Source: Sulfuricurvum sp. (GTDB taxonomy: Bacteria > Campylobacterota > Campylobacteria > Campylobacterales > Sulfurimonadaceae). From it: a DNA stretch of 64,000 nt. The notes beneath the pieces are model-generated. The model was not told where the DNA came from and did no database searches. It was given only the letters and a program-made list of their open reading frames with translations. Shown piece by piece: positions 56,126 through 63,593 of this stretch; the stretch's first letter is position 1; the number at the start of each line of letters is the position of its first letter. Location: assembly GCA_020721585.1 (NCBI GenBank), contig DYMK01000010.1, positions 1-64,000 on the forward strand, read 5' to 3'. Both the position numbers and the translations under genes were made by a program.

Positions 56126-57193
56126 TTATTCCTTTTCCATCGCAATAGGCTCACGGGCTATAATGGCGTGTTCTGGAAGCCCTTTAATGAGTGAAAAGTT
56201 GTCTCTTGGATTATCGCTCACAAAGGTAATAGTTAGGGGTTCAAAGATATCTCCTTTCCCCTTTTTAACAAAGACAATAAATTTTCCTTCTTTAAAAAGT
56301 ACCGACTCTTTGGGGACACGGAAAACCCCTTTCTTTTCTACTGCAAGGGTGATGGTCGTAAACATATTAATCCGTAAATCGGGAGAATCGACTTGGGGCT
56401 GAATGTACACTTTGATTGTTTTGTTTTCAGAATCCAATAAATCACTCACATAGGTAATTTTCCCCTGAAGATGTTTTGTTCCCGCATCATCCAAAGCAAT
56501 ACTCACCTCTTTACCCACATAAAAAGCTTCAATGTCTTTTTCGTAGACAGTCGCTACTACCACTTTTTTGTGAGTATTGGCAATGCGCATCAACGGTTTT
56601 TGGGTATCGGTGGTCACTTTTTCCCCCAAATGGGTTTCCACTTCATAGACAACTCCTCCAATGGGGGAACGAAGGGTGAGGTTTTGATTGGAAGAAGCAC
56701 CCAAATAGTTGAGTTTTTGAGAAACCCCTTTCATTGCCGCTTGGGTTTGTTGAAACGTACTTTGGGAGAGGGCAAGGTCGTTGGCAGTTATGGCACCCAG
56801 TCTAAAGAGTTCTTTGTTCATCTCATAGACGTGTTGCGCTTGCGTTAGGGCCGCTTTGGCAGAGAGTTCATCACTTTGGGCATCACTGACATCGGAAGAA
56901 CGGATACTCATAAGAGCCGAATTAGCGGAGACTTTATCCCCTACTTTGGCATGGATAGTAGAGACAATTCCACCCACGGGTGCGCTAATAGAGACGATCC
57001 CATCGGGGGAGGGTTGAACCGATGCGGTGGCCGAAATTTCAACGCTATAGTCACCTAAAATAGGAGAGACAACCTCTTTAAGTGTTTTTTGTGCCTTGGT
57101 AGCTGGATGGGCATTTTCAGCTTCCCCTTTGGTACATCCAGAAAGTAAAATCAATGCGGTGACGCATGAGAGGGTAAGAAGAGAAAAACGCAT
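56126..57193 (-). CDS. RND periplasmic adaptor (membrane fusion) lipoprotein
   Basis: A protein of 355 residues. Lipoprotein signal with LILLSGC (cysteine near 20). A biotinyl-lipoyl-like half (ISAPVGGIVSTIHAKVGDKVSANSAL near 68), a coiled-coil hairpin (about 100-160), the second lipoyl half (LRSPIGGVVYEVETHLGEKV near 170) and a beta-barrel domain follow in the usual order. It bridges the RND pump and the outer-membrane channel. The ribosome binding site AAAGGA lies inside the 3' end of the upstream channel gene, whose stop overlaps this ATG by one base. Confidence 0.9.
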   Translation of the reverse strand: MRFSLLTLSCVTALILLSGCTKGEAENAHPATKAQKTLKEVVSPILGDYSVEISATASVQPSPDGIVSISAPVGGIVSTIHAKVGDKVSANSALMSIRSSDVSDAQSDELSAKAALTQAQHVYEMNKELFRLGAITANDLALSQSTFQQTQAAMKGVSQKLNYLGASSNQNLTLRSPIGGVVYEVETHLGEKVTTDTQKPLMRIANTHKKVVVATVYEKDIEAFYVGKEVSIALDDAGTKHLQGKITYVSDLLDSENKTIKVYIQPQVDSPDLRINMFTTITLAVEKKGVFRVPKESVLFKEGKFIVFVKKGKGDIFEPLTITFVSDNPRDNFSLIKGLPEHAIIAREPIAMEKE

Positions 57194-58437
57194 TAATGTC
57201 CTTTTAAATCGGTAAGTAATTGTCCGGAAGCAAGCTTCAACTGTGCACTGCTGATATGGAGATCAATCGTGGCTTGAATAAGGTTTTTTTGGTAATCACG
57301 GTAACTTTTTTGGGCATCCAATAGCTCAAGGATGGACATCCCCTTGAGGGTAAATATTTTTTCATGGTTCTCTTTGAGGTTTTTAGCGGAGTCAAATCCT
57401 GCTTTAATGGATTGAAGAATTCGTTGACGTGATTGGGTCGCCTCGTAGGTTTGCACTAAATCCGATTGAGCATTACGGGTCGCTTTATCGTAGATATGAA
57501 CTGCCTGAAGGGTTCCGATGCGGGCTTTTTCAATTTCCCCTTCGTTGCGATCGTACAAAGGGAGGGGTAGGGAAAAATTCAACCCCGCCAAAGGTTCGTA
57601 GTAAGGGCCAAAACTGGCGTATTCCATACCAACGTTGATGTTGGGGACTCCATTGGCTTTTTCAAGGCGTAGTGAGGCATCGGCAATGGCGAGATTTTCT
57701 TTGGCAGCTTTACAATCGGGACGATGAGGCACTTTGGTTAAGAGTGTTTCCAAGGGAGGGATCACCTCGGTCACCGTGGGAGCTACAACGACCGTTTCGG
57801 AGGAGGGGAGTGCCAATAATGCTGCGAGTTTTTCCCGATCTTGCAGTAGTGCAAGATGGCTATTTTCCACCTCACGCGTGTACTCATTTTTTTGAAGAAG
57901 AATTTTTTGGTAATCCATCGCCGAGAGGAATCCATGGTCCAATTTAATTTTAGCAACACTAATAATACGGTCGTAAGCTTGGGCATTTTCGTGCGCCATC
58001 TCAAACGTCGTTTGGTCACTTACTACCGCATAATAGGCACTAATAAGGGTATAAAGTTGTTCCCGAATGGTCTCATCAAGCAGCAGACCATTATAATTGA
58101 CGTAACGATTGGCTAACTCAATCCGTTTATCCCTTTTTCCTGCGGTTTCGATAGGGTGGCTTAGGATAAGGGTCGCTTGTCCATTGGAACCCCGTGCGGT
58201 ATCGCTAAAGCGACGATTAATGTCCATAAATTCATACGATCCCAAAAGGGTTGGATTGGGACGTTCTTTGGCAGTGATAAGATTGGCATACGATTTTTGG
58301 GCTTCGTGGCGAGCAATATTAAGGTCATAGTTGTACGCTACAAACTGTTCAATTGCGTTATCTATGGTCAAGGTATCTCCCAACAGGGGAAAAGAAACGA
58401 GTAACAGGGTAAAAAGAGTACATTTGGCAATACGCAC
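57193..58437 (-). CDS. Outer-membrane efflux factor 1 (TolC/CzcC-like)
   Basis: A protein of 414 residues from GTG at 58437, chosen because AAGGAA lies seven bases upstream and the signal peptide (TLFTLLLVSFPLLGD) then starts correctly; the longer frame adds 29 residues with no such features. Two OEP repeats with long coiled-coil helices are visible (NAIEQFVAYNYDLNIARHEAQKSYANL, then a FSLPLPLYDRNEGEIEKARIG middle strand). It forms the trimeric exit duct. It is a full-length paralogue of the neighbouring channel gene. Confidence 0.88.
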   Translation of the reverse strand: MRIAKCTLFTLLLVSFPLLGDTLTIDNAIEQFVAYNYDLNIARHEAQKSYANLITAKERPNPTLLGSYEFMDINRRFSDTARGSNGQATLILSHPIETAGKRDKRIELANRYVNYNGLLLDETIREQLYTLISAYYAVVSDQTTFEMAHENAQAYDRIISVAKIKLDHGFLSAMDYQKILLQKNEYTREVENSHLALLQDREKLAALLALPSSETVVVAPTVTEVIPPLETLLTKVPHRPDCKAAKENLAIADASLRLEKANGVPNINVGMEYASFGPYYEPLAGLNFSLPLPLYDRNEGEIEKARIGTLQAVHIYDKATRNAQSDLVQTYEATQSRQRILQSIKAGFDSAKNLKENHEKIFTLKGMSILELLDAQKSYRDYQKNLIQATIDLHISSAQLKLASGQLLTDLKGH

Positions 58438-58526
58438 AGGATGATTCCTTAAAAATATGGATAAAAACGATGGTACAAGTATAGTGGAACTATTGTGAAG
58501 TTTAGATGAATTTTGGGTATACATTA

Positions 58527-59777
58527 TTACTCCTTGATAGAGACTGGAGTGATGCCAGCCATAAGTTTGAGATACTCTTGTGCAATCATTAAATCAATAG
58601 ATGAGCGAATTACGTTACGTTGATAATCATTATGTCTCCGTAAGTTATCCAATAAATCTAAAATTGGCATTCCTTGACGCTCAAAAATGAGATGATGTTT
58701 GCGTTTAAGCTGATTAATGGCATTGAATTCTTCTTGTGTCGCACGGGATACTTTTTGTTGTGTCTTATAGAGGATAAATGCCTGAGTGACATCGGATGCG
58801 ACTTGCTGACTAATTTTGCTTTGGTGCGTTTTTGCCTGCATTAGGGTCACTTTAGCGCGTTCAATTGCCCCTTGATTGTGATTGTAAAGGGGTAGGGGGA
58901 TTGCTGCACTCACCCCAAGAAGGGGATTGGTGTAATTGGGTGCATACTGTTCACTCTCAATGCCTAACGTTATGTCCAAAACGGCATTGGCTTTTTCAAG
59001 ATCAATCGAAGCTTTGGCAACAGTAACATTTTGAATGGCTGCTAAGCAATCGGGGCGATGGGTTTGCGCATACGCAATGAGTTCATCCAAAGAGGTCGTT
59101 ATATCGGTAGGTGTAGGGGAAATTTCAGGAATCTGAAGGGTGTTAGCGTCTAATGAAAGCATCATGGCAAGGGTTTCACGATCGGTTAAAAGGGTCGCAT
59201 GGATAATTTCAACCTCTTTGTTGTAATCCATTAATTGGAGATCTAACTCTTTTACGTCAACATCATCAATGAGTTTATGAGCAAATTTTCCCTGAGCGAT
59301 GGTGAGGAGTTTAGTAAAATTATGACGGTTATTAAGGACATTGTGATAGTGCGCTTGATCCGCTTGTGTTTGATAATAGACATTGAGAAGATTGATCAGG
59401 GCTTGGCGTTTGTTCTCTTCGACGAGTAATTGGGTGTAATGTATCATCTCATGAGCGGTTTTGATCCGCTGATCCCGTTTTCCCCCCAACTCAATGGGGT
59501 GATCCAAATGGGCAACCAAAAAAGCAGGACTCCCTTTGGCCTGATCTCCAAATTGGTGTCTAACATCCAAAAAGCTGTAACTTCCGTAGAGGATGGGATT
59601 GGGACGACGTTGTGCACCAAGGAGATCAGCTTTGGATTTATTAATTTCATACTGGGCAATTTTCAGATCATGATTATGGGATAACAATCGCTCAACGGCA
59701 TCGTGAAAGGTCAATTCAGCACAAAAAGCGTGTGAGACAATCACGAAGGAAATGAATAGCAAACGGACTAAAAACAT
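58527..59777 (-). CDS. Outer-membrane efflux factor 2 (TolC/CzcC-like)
   Basis: A protein of 416 residues from ATG at 59777, which has AGGAAGG about seven bases upstream and begins the signal peptide (LVRLLFISFVIVSHAFCA); the longer frame to 59861 has no site. Same layout as efflux factor 1: AVERLLSHNHDLKIAQYEINKSKADL, the RPNPILYGSYSFLDV segment, a SAAIPLPLYNHNQGAIERAKV strand and a LDLLDNLRRHNDYQRNVI end. It is the first gene of the operon, 89 bases ahead of factor 1, and faces cbpA. Confidence 0.88.
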   Translation of the reverse strand: MFLVRLLFISFVIVSHAFCAELTFHDAVERLLSHNHDLKIAQYEINKSKADLLGAQRRPNPILYGSYSFLDVRHQFGDQAKGSPAFLVAHLDHPIELGGKRDQRIKTAHEMIHYTQLLVEENKRQALINLLNVYYQTQADQAHYHNVLNNRHNFTKLLTIAQGKFAHKLIDDVDVKELDLQLMDYNKEVEIIHATLLTDRETLAMMLSLDANTLQIPEISPTPTDITTSLDELIAYAQTHRPDCLAAIQNVTVAKASIDLEKANAVLDITLGIESEQYAPNYTNPLLGVSAAIPLPLYNHNQGAIERAKVTLMQAKTHQSKISQQVASDVTQAFILYKTQQKVSRATQEEFNAINQLKRKHHLIFERQGMPILDLLDNLRRHNDYQRNVIRSSIDLMIAQEYLKLMAGITPVSIKE

Positions 59778-59876
59778 TAAAAACCTTCCTCTCATTTTTT
59801 TAAACTCTGAAGAAGATTTTAGCGTAGCAATTGTGTTGAAAAATGATAAGAAGTTGTGCACCGTTGGATTTTTAAC

Positions 59877-59897
59877 CTTGATTGCTTTTGACTCAAC
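59877..59897 (+). promoter_or_regulatory. HAIR-type HspR operator
   Basis: CTTGATT, seven bases, ACTCAAC. The HspR-associated inverted repeat consensus is CTTGAGT-N7-ACTCAAG, so each half matches six of seven bases with the correct spacing. It overlaps the -35 region of the cbpA promoter and hspR is the second gene, implying autorepression relieved by heat. Confidence 0.85.
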
Positions 59898-59905
59898 TAT
59901 AGTGC

Positions 59906-59911
59906 TATAAT
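59906..59911 (+). promoter_or_regulatory. -10 box of cbpA-hspR
   Basis: A perfect TATAAT nine bases after the HAIR-like element, with TTGCTT 18 bases upstream as a poor -35 inside it. The leader would be about 36 bases. Confidence 0.65.
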
Positions 59912-59953
59912 ATCCAGTAAATAACGTACCCTATCTCAAAAGCAGGACTTATA

Positions 59954-60823
59954 ATGTCAAAAAGTTTATACACTACCCTAGAAATTAGCCCCTCAGCCAG
60001 TGATGCGGAGATCAAAAAAGCGTATCGAAAATTAGCACGCCAATACCACCCTGATGTAAATAAAGATCCTGCCGCCGAAGAGAAATTCAAAGAGATTAAT
60101 GCGGCGTATGAAGTTCTCAGTGATACAGAAAAACGGGCAAAATATGACCAATACGGGGATTCGATGTTTGGGGGTCAAAACTTCCATGACTTTTCACGTT
60201 CTCAGGGGGGGAATGTCGATTTGGATGAAATTTTGCGCTCAATGTTTGGTCAAGGGGGGGGTGGTTTCAGTGGTGGTGGCGGTGGCTTTGGAGGATTTGG
60301 CGGTTTTGGGGGAGGGGGGATGAACCTTGATATGGAAGCCAATGTGACCATCCCCTTTGCCATTGCTGTTTTGGGTGGAAAACATACGATCAATTTTAAT
60401 GGCGAGAGTTTTGACATCAAAATTCCCGCAGGGATTAATAGTGGTGAAAAATTGCGCGTGCGGGGCAAAGGGAAACGTCATGGGGCGCAAGTGGGAGATT
60501 TGTATCTCAAAATAGACGCATCTACCAATCCTGAGTATGAGCGTGATGGGGATAATCTGATTAAAACCTTTAATGTCCCGTTGTACGCAGCCCTTTTTGG
60601 GGGAAAAGTGAGTGTCCCCACTTTGGAAAAAGAAGTAACCCTTAAAGTCCCTGAAAATACCAAAAATGGGCAACGTTTCCGCCTCAAAGAGATGGGGGTA
60701 CTCAATCGTCAACGTGGTGTTCGAGGTGATTTGTACCTTAAAGCCACTATCGTGTTGCCCAGTGTGGAGAGCCTTGATCCCGCTTTGGTCGAACAGATGA
60801 AACAATCCCTTCCTCAGGAGTAG
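59954..60823 (+). CDS. cbpA: DnaJ-like co-chaperone CbpA
   Basis: A protein of 289 residues. The J-domain spans 4-70 with the HPD tripeptide in ARQYHPDVNKDP. A Gly/Phe-rich linker at about 97-122 is followed by two C-terminal beta-barrel domains. The four-repeat zinc finger of DnaJ is missing, so this is a class II protein. It stimulates DnaK. The pairing with hspR matches the Helicobacter cbpA-hspR operon, where it also modulates HspR. Confidence 0.93.
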   Translation: MSKSLYTTLEISPSASDAEIKKAYRKLARQYHPDVNKDPAAEEKFKEINAAYEVLSDTEKRAKYDQYGDSMFGGQNFHDFSRSQGGNVDLDEILRSMFGQGGGGFSGGGGGFGGFGGFGGGGMNLDMEANVTIPFAIAVLGGKHTINFNGESFDIKIPAGINSGEKLRVRGKGKRHGAQVGDLYLKIDASTNPEYERDGDNLIKTFNVPLYAALFGGKVSVPTLEKEVTLKVPENTKNGQRFRLKEMGVLNRQRGVRGDLYLKATIVLPSVESLDPALVEQMKQSLPQE

Positions 60824-61213
60824 ATGATGCACCATTTTGATGAACCTGTCTATATGATCAGCATTGTGGCAAAAATTTTGGAGATTCATCCCCAAACGTT
60901 GCGTCAATATGAGCGGGAAAATCTCATCACCCCCTCACGCTCCGATGGGCGGATACGGTTGTACTCTCAACGGGATATTGAAAAAATCAAAACCATTTTA
61001 CGCCTCACCCGTGAAGTGGGGGTCAATCTTGCGGGGGTCGATGTGGTAATGCGCCTCAAAGAGAAGATGGAAATGATGGAACAAGAGATTATGGAGTTAC
61101 GCGCAGAACTCTCCCGCGTCCGTTGCAGTGGGGGTGTCCCCCCCGAAAAATCGTTGGTGACCAAGCGTAGTATCTATGAGATGGTTATTTTTGACGATGA
61201 TCTTTTAAAATAA
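60824..61213 (+). CDS. hspR: MerR-family heat-shock repressor HspR
   Basis: A protein of 129 residues. The MerR-type helix-turn-helix is complete: PVYMISIVAKILEIHPQTLRQYERENLI with the GRIRLYSQRDIEKIK wing at about 35-50. A coiled-coil dimerisation helix follows (MRLKEKMEMMEQEIMELRAEL). HspR represses chaperone genes by binding HAIR elements such as the one at 59877. Two ATGs are adjacent; AGGAG is four bases from the first and seven from the second, so the second may be used. Its stop overlaps the ung start (TAATG). Confidence 0.93.
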   Translation: MMHHFDEPVYMISIVAKILEIHPQTLRQYERENLITPSRSDGRIRLYSQRDIEKIKTILRLTREVGVNLAGVDVVMRLKEKMEMMEQEIMELRAELSRVRCSGGVPPEKSLVTKRSIYEMVIFDDDLLK

Positions 61214-61887
61214 TGCAGTTCAATCCTGTCCTCCATGAAAGCTGGAAAAGCGTCCTTCGTGAGGAGTTTGCCAAACCTTATATGGCGCACCTTAAAGCTT
61301 TTTTGGTCGAAGAAAAAGAGCGTTATACCCTCTATCCCCGTGGTAATGCGATCTTTAATGCCTTTAATTCCACCCCGTTTGATGCGGTAAAAGTGGTCAT
61401 TTTGGGACAAGACCCCTATCATGGGGTAGGTCAAGCGCATGGATTGTCTTTTTCCGTCCCGCAAGGGATCAAAATCCCCCCTTCGTTGCACAATATTTTT
61501 AAAGAATTGATGGAAGATATCGGGTGTGATTACCCTACTAGTGGGGATTTGAGCCATTGGGCAGCAGAGGGGGTGTTATTGCTTAATACCTTGCTTACCG
61601 TTCGAGCAAGAGAACCGCTATCGCATAAAGAGCAGGGGTGGGAACGTTTTACCGATGAGGTGATTCGCACCTTAAATGATCAACGCGACCATTTGGTCTT
61701 TATCTTATGGGGTGCGCCCGCACACAAAAAATCGGCTTTGATTGATAGCACACGCCATTTGATCCTAAAAGCACCTCACCCCTCGCCCCTCTCATCGTAT
61801 CGGGGCTTTTTTGGTTCAAAACCCTTTAGTCAGAGTAACGCGTATCTTACTCAGTGGGGGATGACACCCATCCGGTGGGCATTTTAA
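61213..61887 (+). CDS. ung: Uracil-DNA glycosylase
   Basis: A protein of 224 residues, family 1. The catalytic water-activating motif GQDPYHGVGQAHGLSFSV lies near residue 66 and the DNA-intercalation motif HPSPLSSYRGFFG near 188. It removes uracil from DNA. Coupled to hspR by a one-base overlap, so its expression probably follows the heat-shock operon. Confidence 0.96.
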   Translation: MQFNPVLHESWKSVLREEFAKPYMAHLKAFLVEEKERYTLYPRGNAIFNAFNSTPFDAVKVVILGQDPYHGVGQAHGLSFSVPQGIKIPPSLHNIFKELMEDIGCDYPTSGDLSHWAAEGVLLLNTLLTVRAREPLSHKEQGWERFTDEVIRTLNDQRDHLVFILWGAPAHKKSALIDSTRHLILKAPHPSPLSSYRGFFGSKPFSQSNAYLTQWGMTPIRWAF

Positions 61888-61907
61888 TCTACGTGAAGGC
61901 GGTATAA

Positions 61908-62120
61908 GTTACTAAGGCTTCCCCATCGGGAGATGGGGAAGCAGTAAAGATCAACGTTGATCTCACCCACGCCCAGACCAACCCAACCCTATTAAAACAG
62001 CACTATCACCTCACCCAACCCTTTATCCATCTGCATTCGCACCTGAAACTGGTACTTTCCCCTCAAGGAAGTCACAGCCATTTTGAGATGCAATCGGACG
62101 TAATGCCGCTTGCTTTTTGA
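61908..62120 (+). pseudogene. Possible gene remnant after ung
   Basis: About 70 codons without a stop in one frame, ending at TGA 62118-62120, with protein-like features (AVKINVDLTHAQTNPTLLKQ, then FIHLHSHLKLVLSPQGSHSH). There is no ATG, GTG or TTG start at its head and the frame is closed by a TAA directly upstream. It could be the tail of a decayed gene or chance. Family not recognised. Confidence 0.25.
61917..61942. repeat. Perfect 11-bp stem-loop after ung
   Basis: GCTTCCCCATC, loop GGGA, GATGGGGAAGC. No T-run follows on either strand, so it is not a standard intrinsic terminator, although so strong a hairpin should stabilise the 3' end of the cbpA-hspR-ung mRNA. Confidence 0.7.
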
Positions 62121-62130
62121 CACGATAAAC

Positions 62131-62159
62131 GTCTCACCCTGAACGGGATTCGGGGTCTA
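62131..62159. repeat. Dispersed palindromic repeat, family B, copy 3 (diverged)
   Basis: GTCTCACCCTGAACGGGATTC then GGGGTCTA. Same frame as the copy at 53034 with a changed loop and one changed arm base. Confidence 0.6.
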
Positions 62160-62174
62160 AAAAGAAGCTCATTA

Positions 62175-62423
62175 CTATTTTTCTTTTACCTCAACATTTT
62201 TGAGAGAGATGTTTTTTGTCTTTTTGTCAGTTGACTTGCTAACATTGTCATAATGTCCTGAAGGTAATGTTTGTCCACCAATAGTAACGCCACTGTTTGA
62301 ATTCATCATAAGTGAATTTTTTGTCTCTTTATGATGGCTAATTATGGTCACATTTTCTAAGCGCACTTGATCTGCTACAAGCACACTCATACTCAAAAGC
62401 ATACTCAATACACTTTTTTTCAT
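62175..62423 (-). CDS. Small exported protein C of the right-edge cluster
   Basis: A protein of 82 residues. The signal peptide spans about 1-17 (MKKSVLSMLLSMSVLVA). The mature part is Asn/Ser/Lys-rich: VRLENVTIISHHKETK, then the motif NSLMMNSNSGVTIGGQ near residue 37, and a KNISLKNVEVKEK end. The start overlaps the stop of protein B (ATGA). Its Shine-Dalgarno AGGAG lies within the last codons of B. I do not recognise the family. It shares the S-L-x-x-N-S-x-T/S-G-V motif with A and B. Confidence 0.65.
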   Translation of the reverse strand: MKKSVLSMLLSMSVLVADQVRLENVTIISHHKETKNSLMMNSNSGVTIGGQTLPSGHYDNVSKSTDKKTKNISLKNVEVKEK

Positions 62424-62911
62424 TTTCGTTTTACTCCTGTATTAATATCAATCAACGTCGAATTTTGGAGATTTTGACGATTGGTAATATCCGCATTGTA
62501 CGTTTGATGATCATTCCTCTGGGATTCACGCTGATTTTCATGATGATCTCGACTAAAAAAACGCGTATCGACATGATCCATCGTGACCACATTGGTTACC
62601 TCTTTATTCGTTAAATTTTCACCAACAACACCAAGATTTTGCCCTTTTTTCAGCTTCACATTGCTGATATTAACCACATGAACAATTTTTTCGCGGTGGT
62701 TCCCCGCATCCAATTCTTTTCCTAAACTACCGCCTTTGCTTGCTAATGTCCCCTCTAGCTGTCGTTGATTCGTAATATTGACATAATCATACGTGACCCC
62801 ATTGTGGGTTTGTCCATTGAGTCTTCTGGCTTTTTGCATCTCCAACGTAGTATCGTAATCTTCAGCATTAAGCAATGCGGATAATACGCTCATTAGTACT
62901 ATTTTTCTCAT
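62420..62911 (-). CDS. Exported Asn-rich repeat protein B of the right-edge cluster
   Basis: A protein of 163 residues from ATG at 62911, chosen because a signal peptide (MRKIVLMSVLSALLNAED) begins there; the longer frame overlaps protein A. The mature part has loosely repeated units (YVNITNQRQLEGTLASKGG, then VVNISNVKLKKGQNLGVVG and ENLTNKEVTNVVTM). It ends with a His/Asn/Arg-rich stretch, ADITNRQNLQNSTLIDINTGV and KRK. The Asn-rich beta-type repeats recall surface fibres or adhesins, but this is only an impression. The gene starts one base after the stop of A. No family recognised. Confidence 0.65.
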   Translation of the reverse strand: MRKIVLMSVLSALLNAEDYDTTLEMQKARRLNGQTHNGVTYDYVNITNQRQLEGTLASKGGSLGKELDAGNHREKIVHVVNISNVKLKKGQNLGVVGENLTNKEVTNVVTMDHVDTRFFSRDHHENQRESQRNDHQTYNADITNRQNLQNSTLIDINTGVKRK

Positions 62912-62912
62912 A

Positions 62913-63593
62913 TTAGTAGTGTACTCCTGTCTCTGAATTGAAGAGTAATGATTTTTCATCAATAAAAATATTTTGATGTAGGATATTATTGTTGTGTTCA
63001 TCACGATCATTGCGTTGTTCATAATGACCTCGTTGAGGCGTATCCCCGTAGGAAGCTTGATTTTTGATATATTTTAAATTGATCTCATCCAACAGTCTAT
63101 TAATTTCCATTTGGTTATTTTGTGCATTGGCGATGGAAGTTAATACACCATTTGTGACAAGATTGTATTTTATGAGGGATAAAGGATAACGCTTGAGATC
63201 CATTTGTCTTTTAAGCAATAAATCTACTTCGTAGTGAGTGAAAATTCTGATGGTAAAATTTTCAGGAAGAATGTCTTTGGTTAAAAATTGGTAATACGCA
63301 ATAGCCTCTTTGTAACCACTAATCACAGGATAGCAACCGGATATTTTGGCTTGAAGGGTGCGTAATGCGGCATAACTTTTTAACGCTTTTAGGCTATTAA
63401 TGCCATTTTGATAGTGACCGCATAAGGTAAGTTCTGTATCCGATGCAATCATGTGTTCCAATTGAACAAAAGCGTTGATCTCATTACCGTGATATATAGT
63501 ATGGGTGAACGTATCCTCATAGTCCTCCCCACGCACAAAAGTGGTGAGAAGAAGCGTCACAAAAAGGGCAACGTTAATATTTGTATATTTCAT
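62913..63593 (-). CDS. Exported protein A of the right-edge cluster
   Basis: A protein of 226 residues from ATG at 63593 (an ATG two codons earlier at 63599 is equally possible). Signal peptide about 1-20 (TNINVALFVTLLLTTFVRGED). The middle is helical with two cysteines (TLCGHYQNGINSLKALKSY and KISGCYPVISGY), then an ISIANAQNN-like turn and a tail rich in His/Asn/Arg (GHYEQRNDRDEHNNN) that ends SLLFNSETGVHY. The tail aligns with that of protein B. It begins inside the end of the upstream Sel1-like gene. Function unknown. Confidence 0.65.
   Translation of the reverse strand: MKYTNINVALFVTLLLTTFVRGEDYEDTFTHTIYHGNEINAFVQLEHMIASDTELTLCGHYQNGINSLKALKSYAALRTLQAKISGCYPVISGYKEAIAYYQFLTKDILPENFTIRIFTHYEVDLLLKRQMDLKRYPLSLIKYNLVTNGVLTSIANAQNNQMEINRLLDEINLKYIKNQASYGDTPQRGHYEQRNDRDEHNNNILHQNIFIDEKSLLFNSETGVHY

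Noticed and set aside
61917-61942. Hairpin after ung as an intrinsic terminator
   Set aside because: The stem is perfect but neither strand carries a T-run after it; left as a structural element only.
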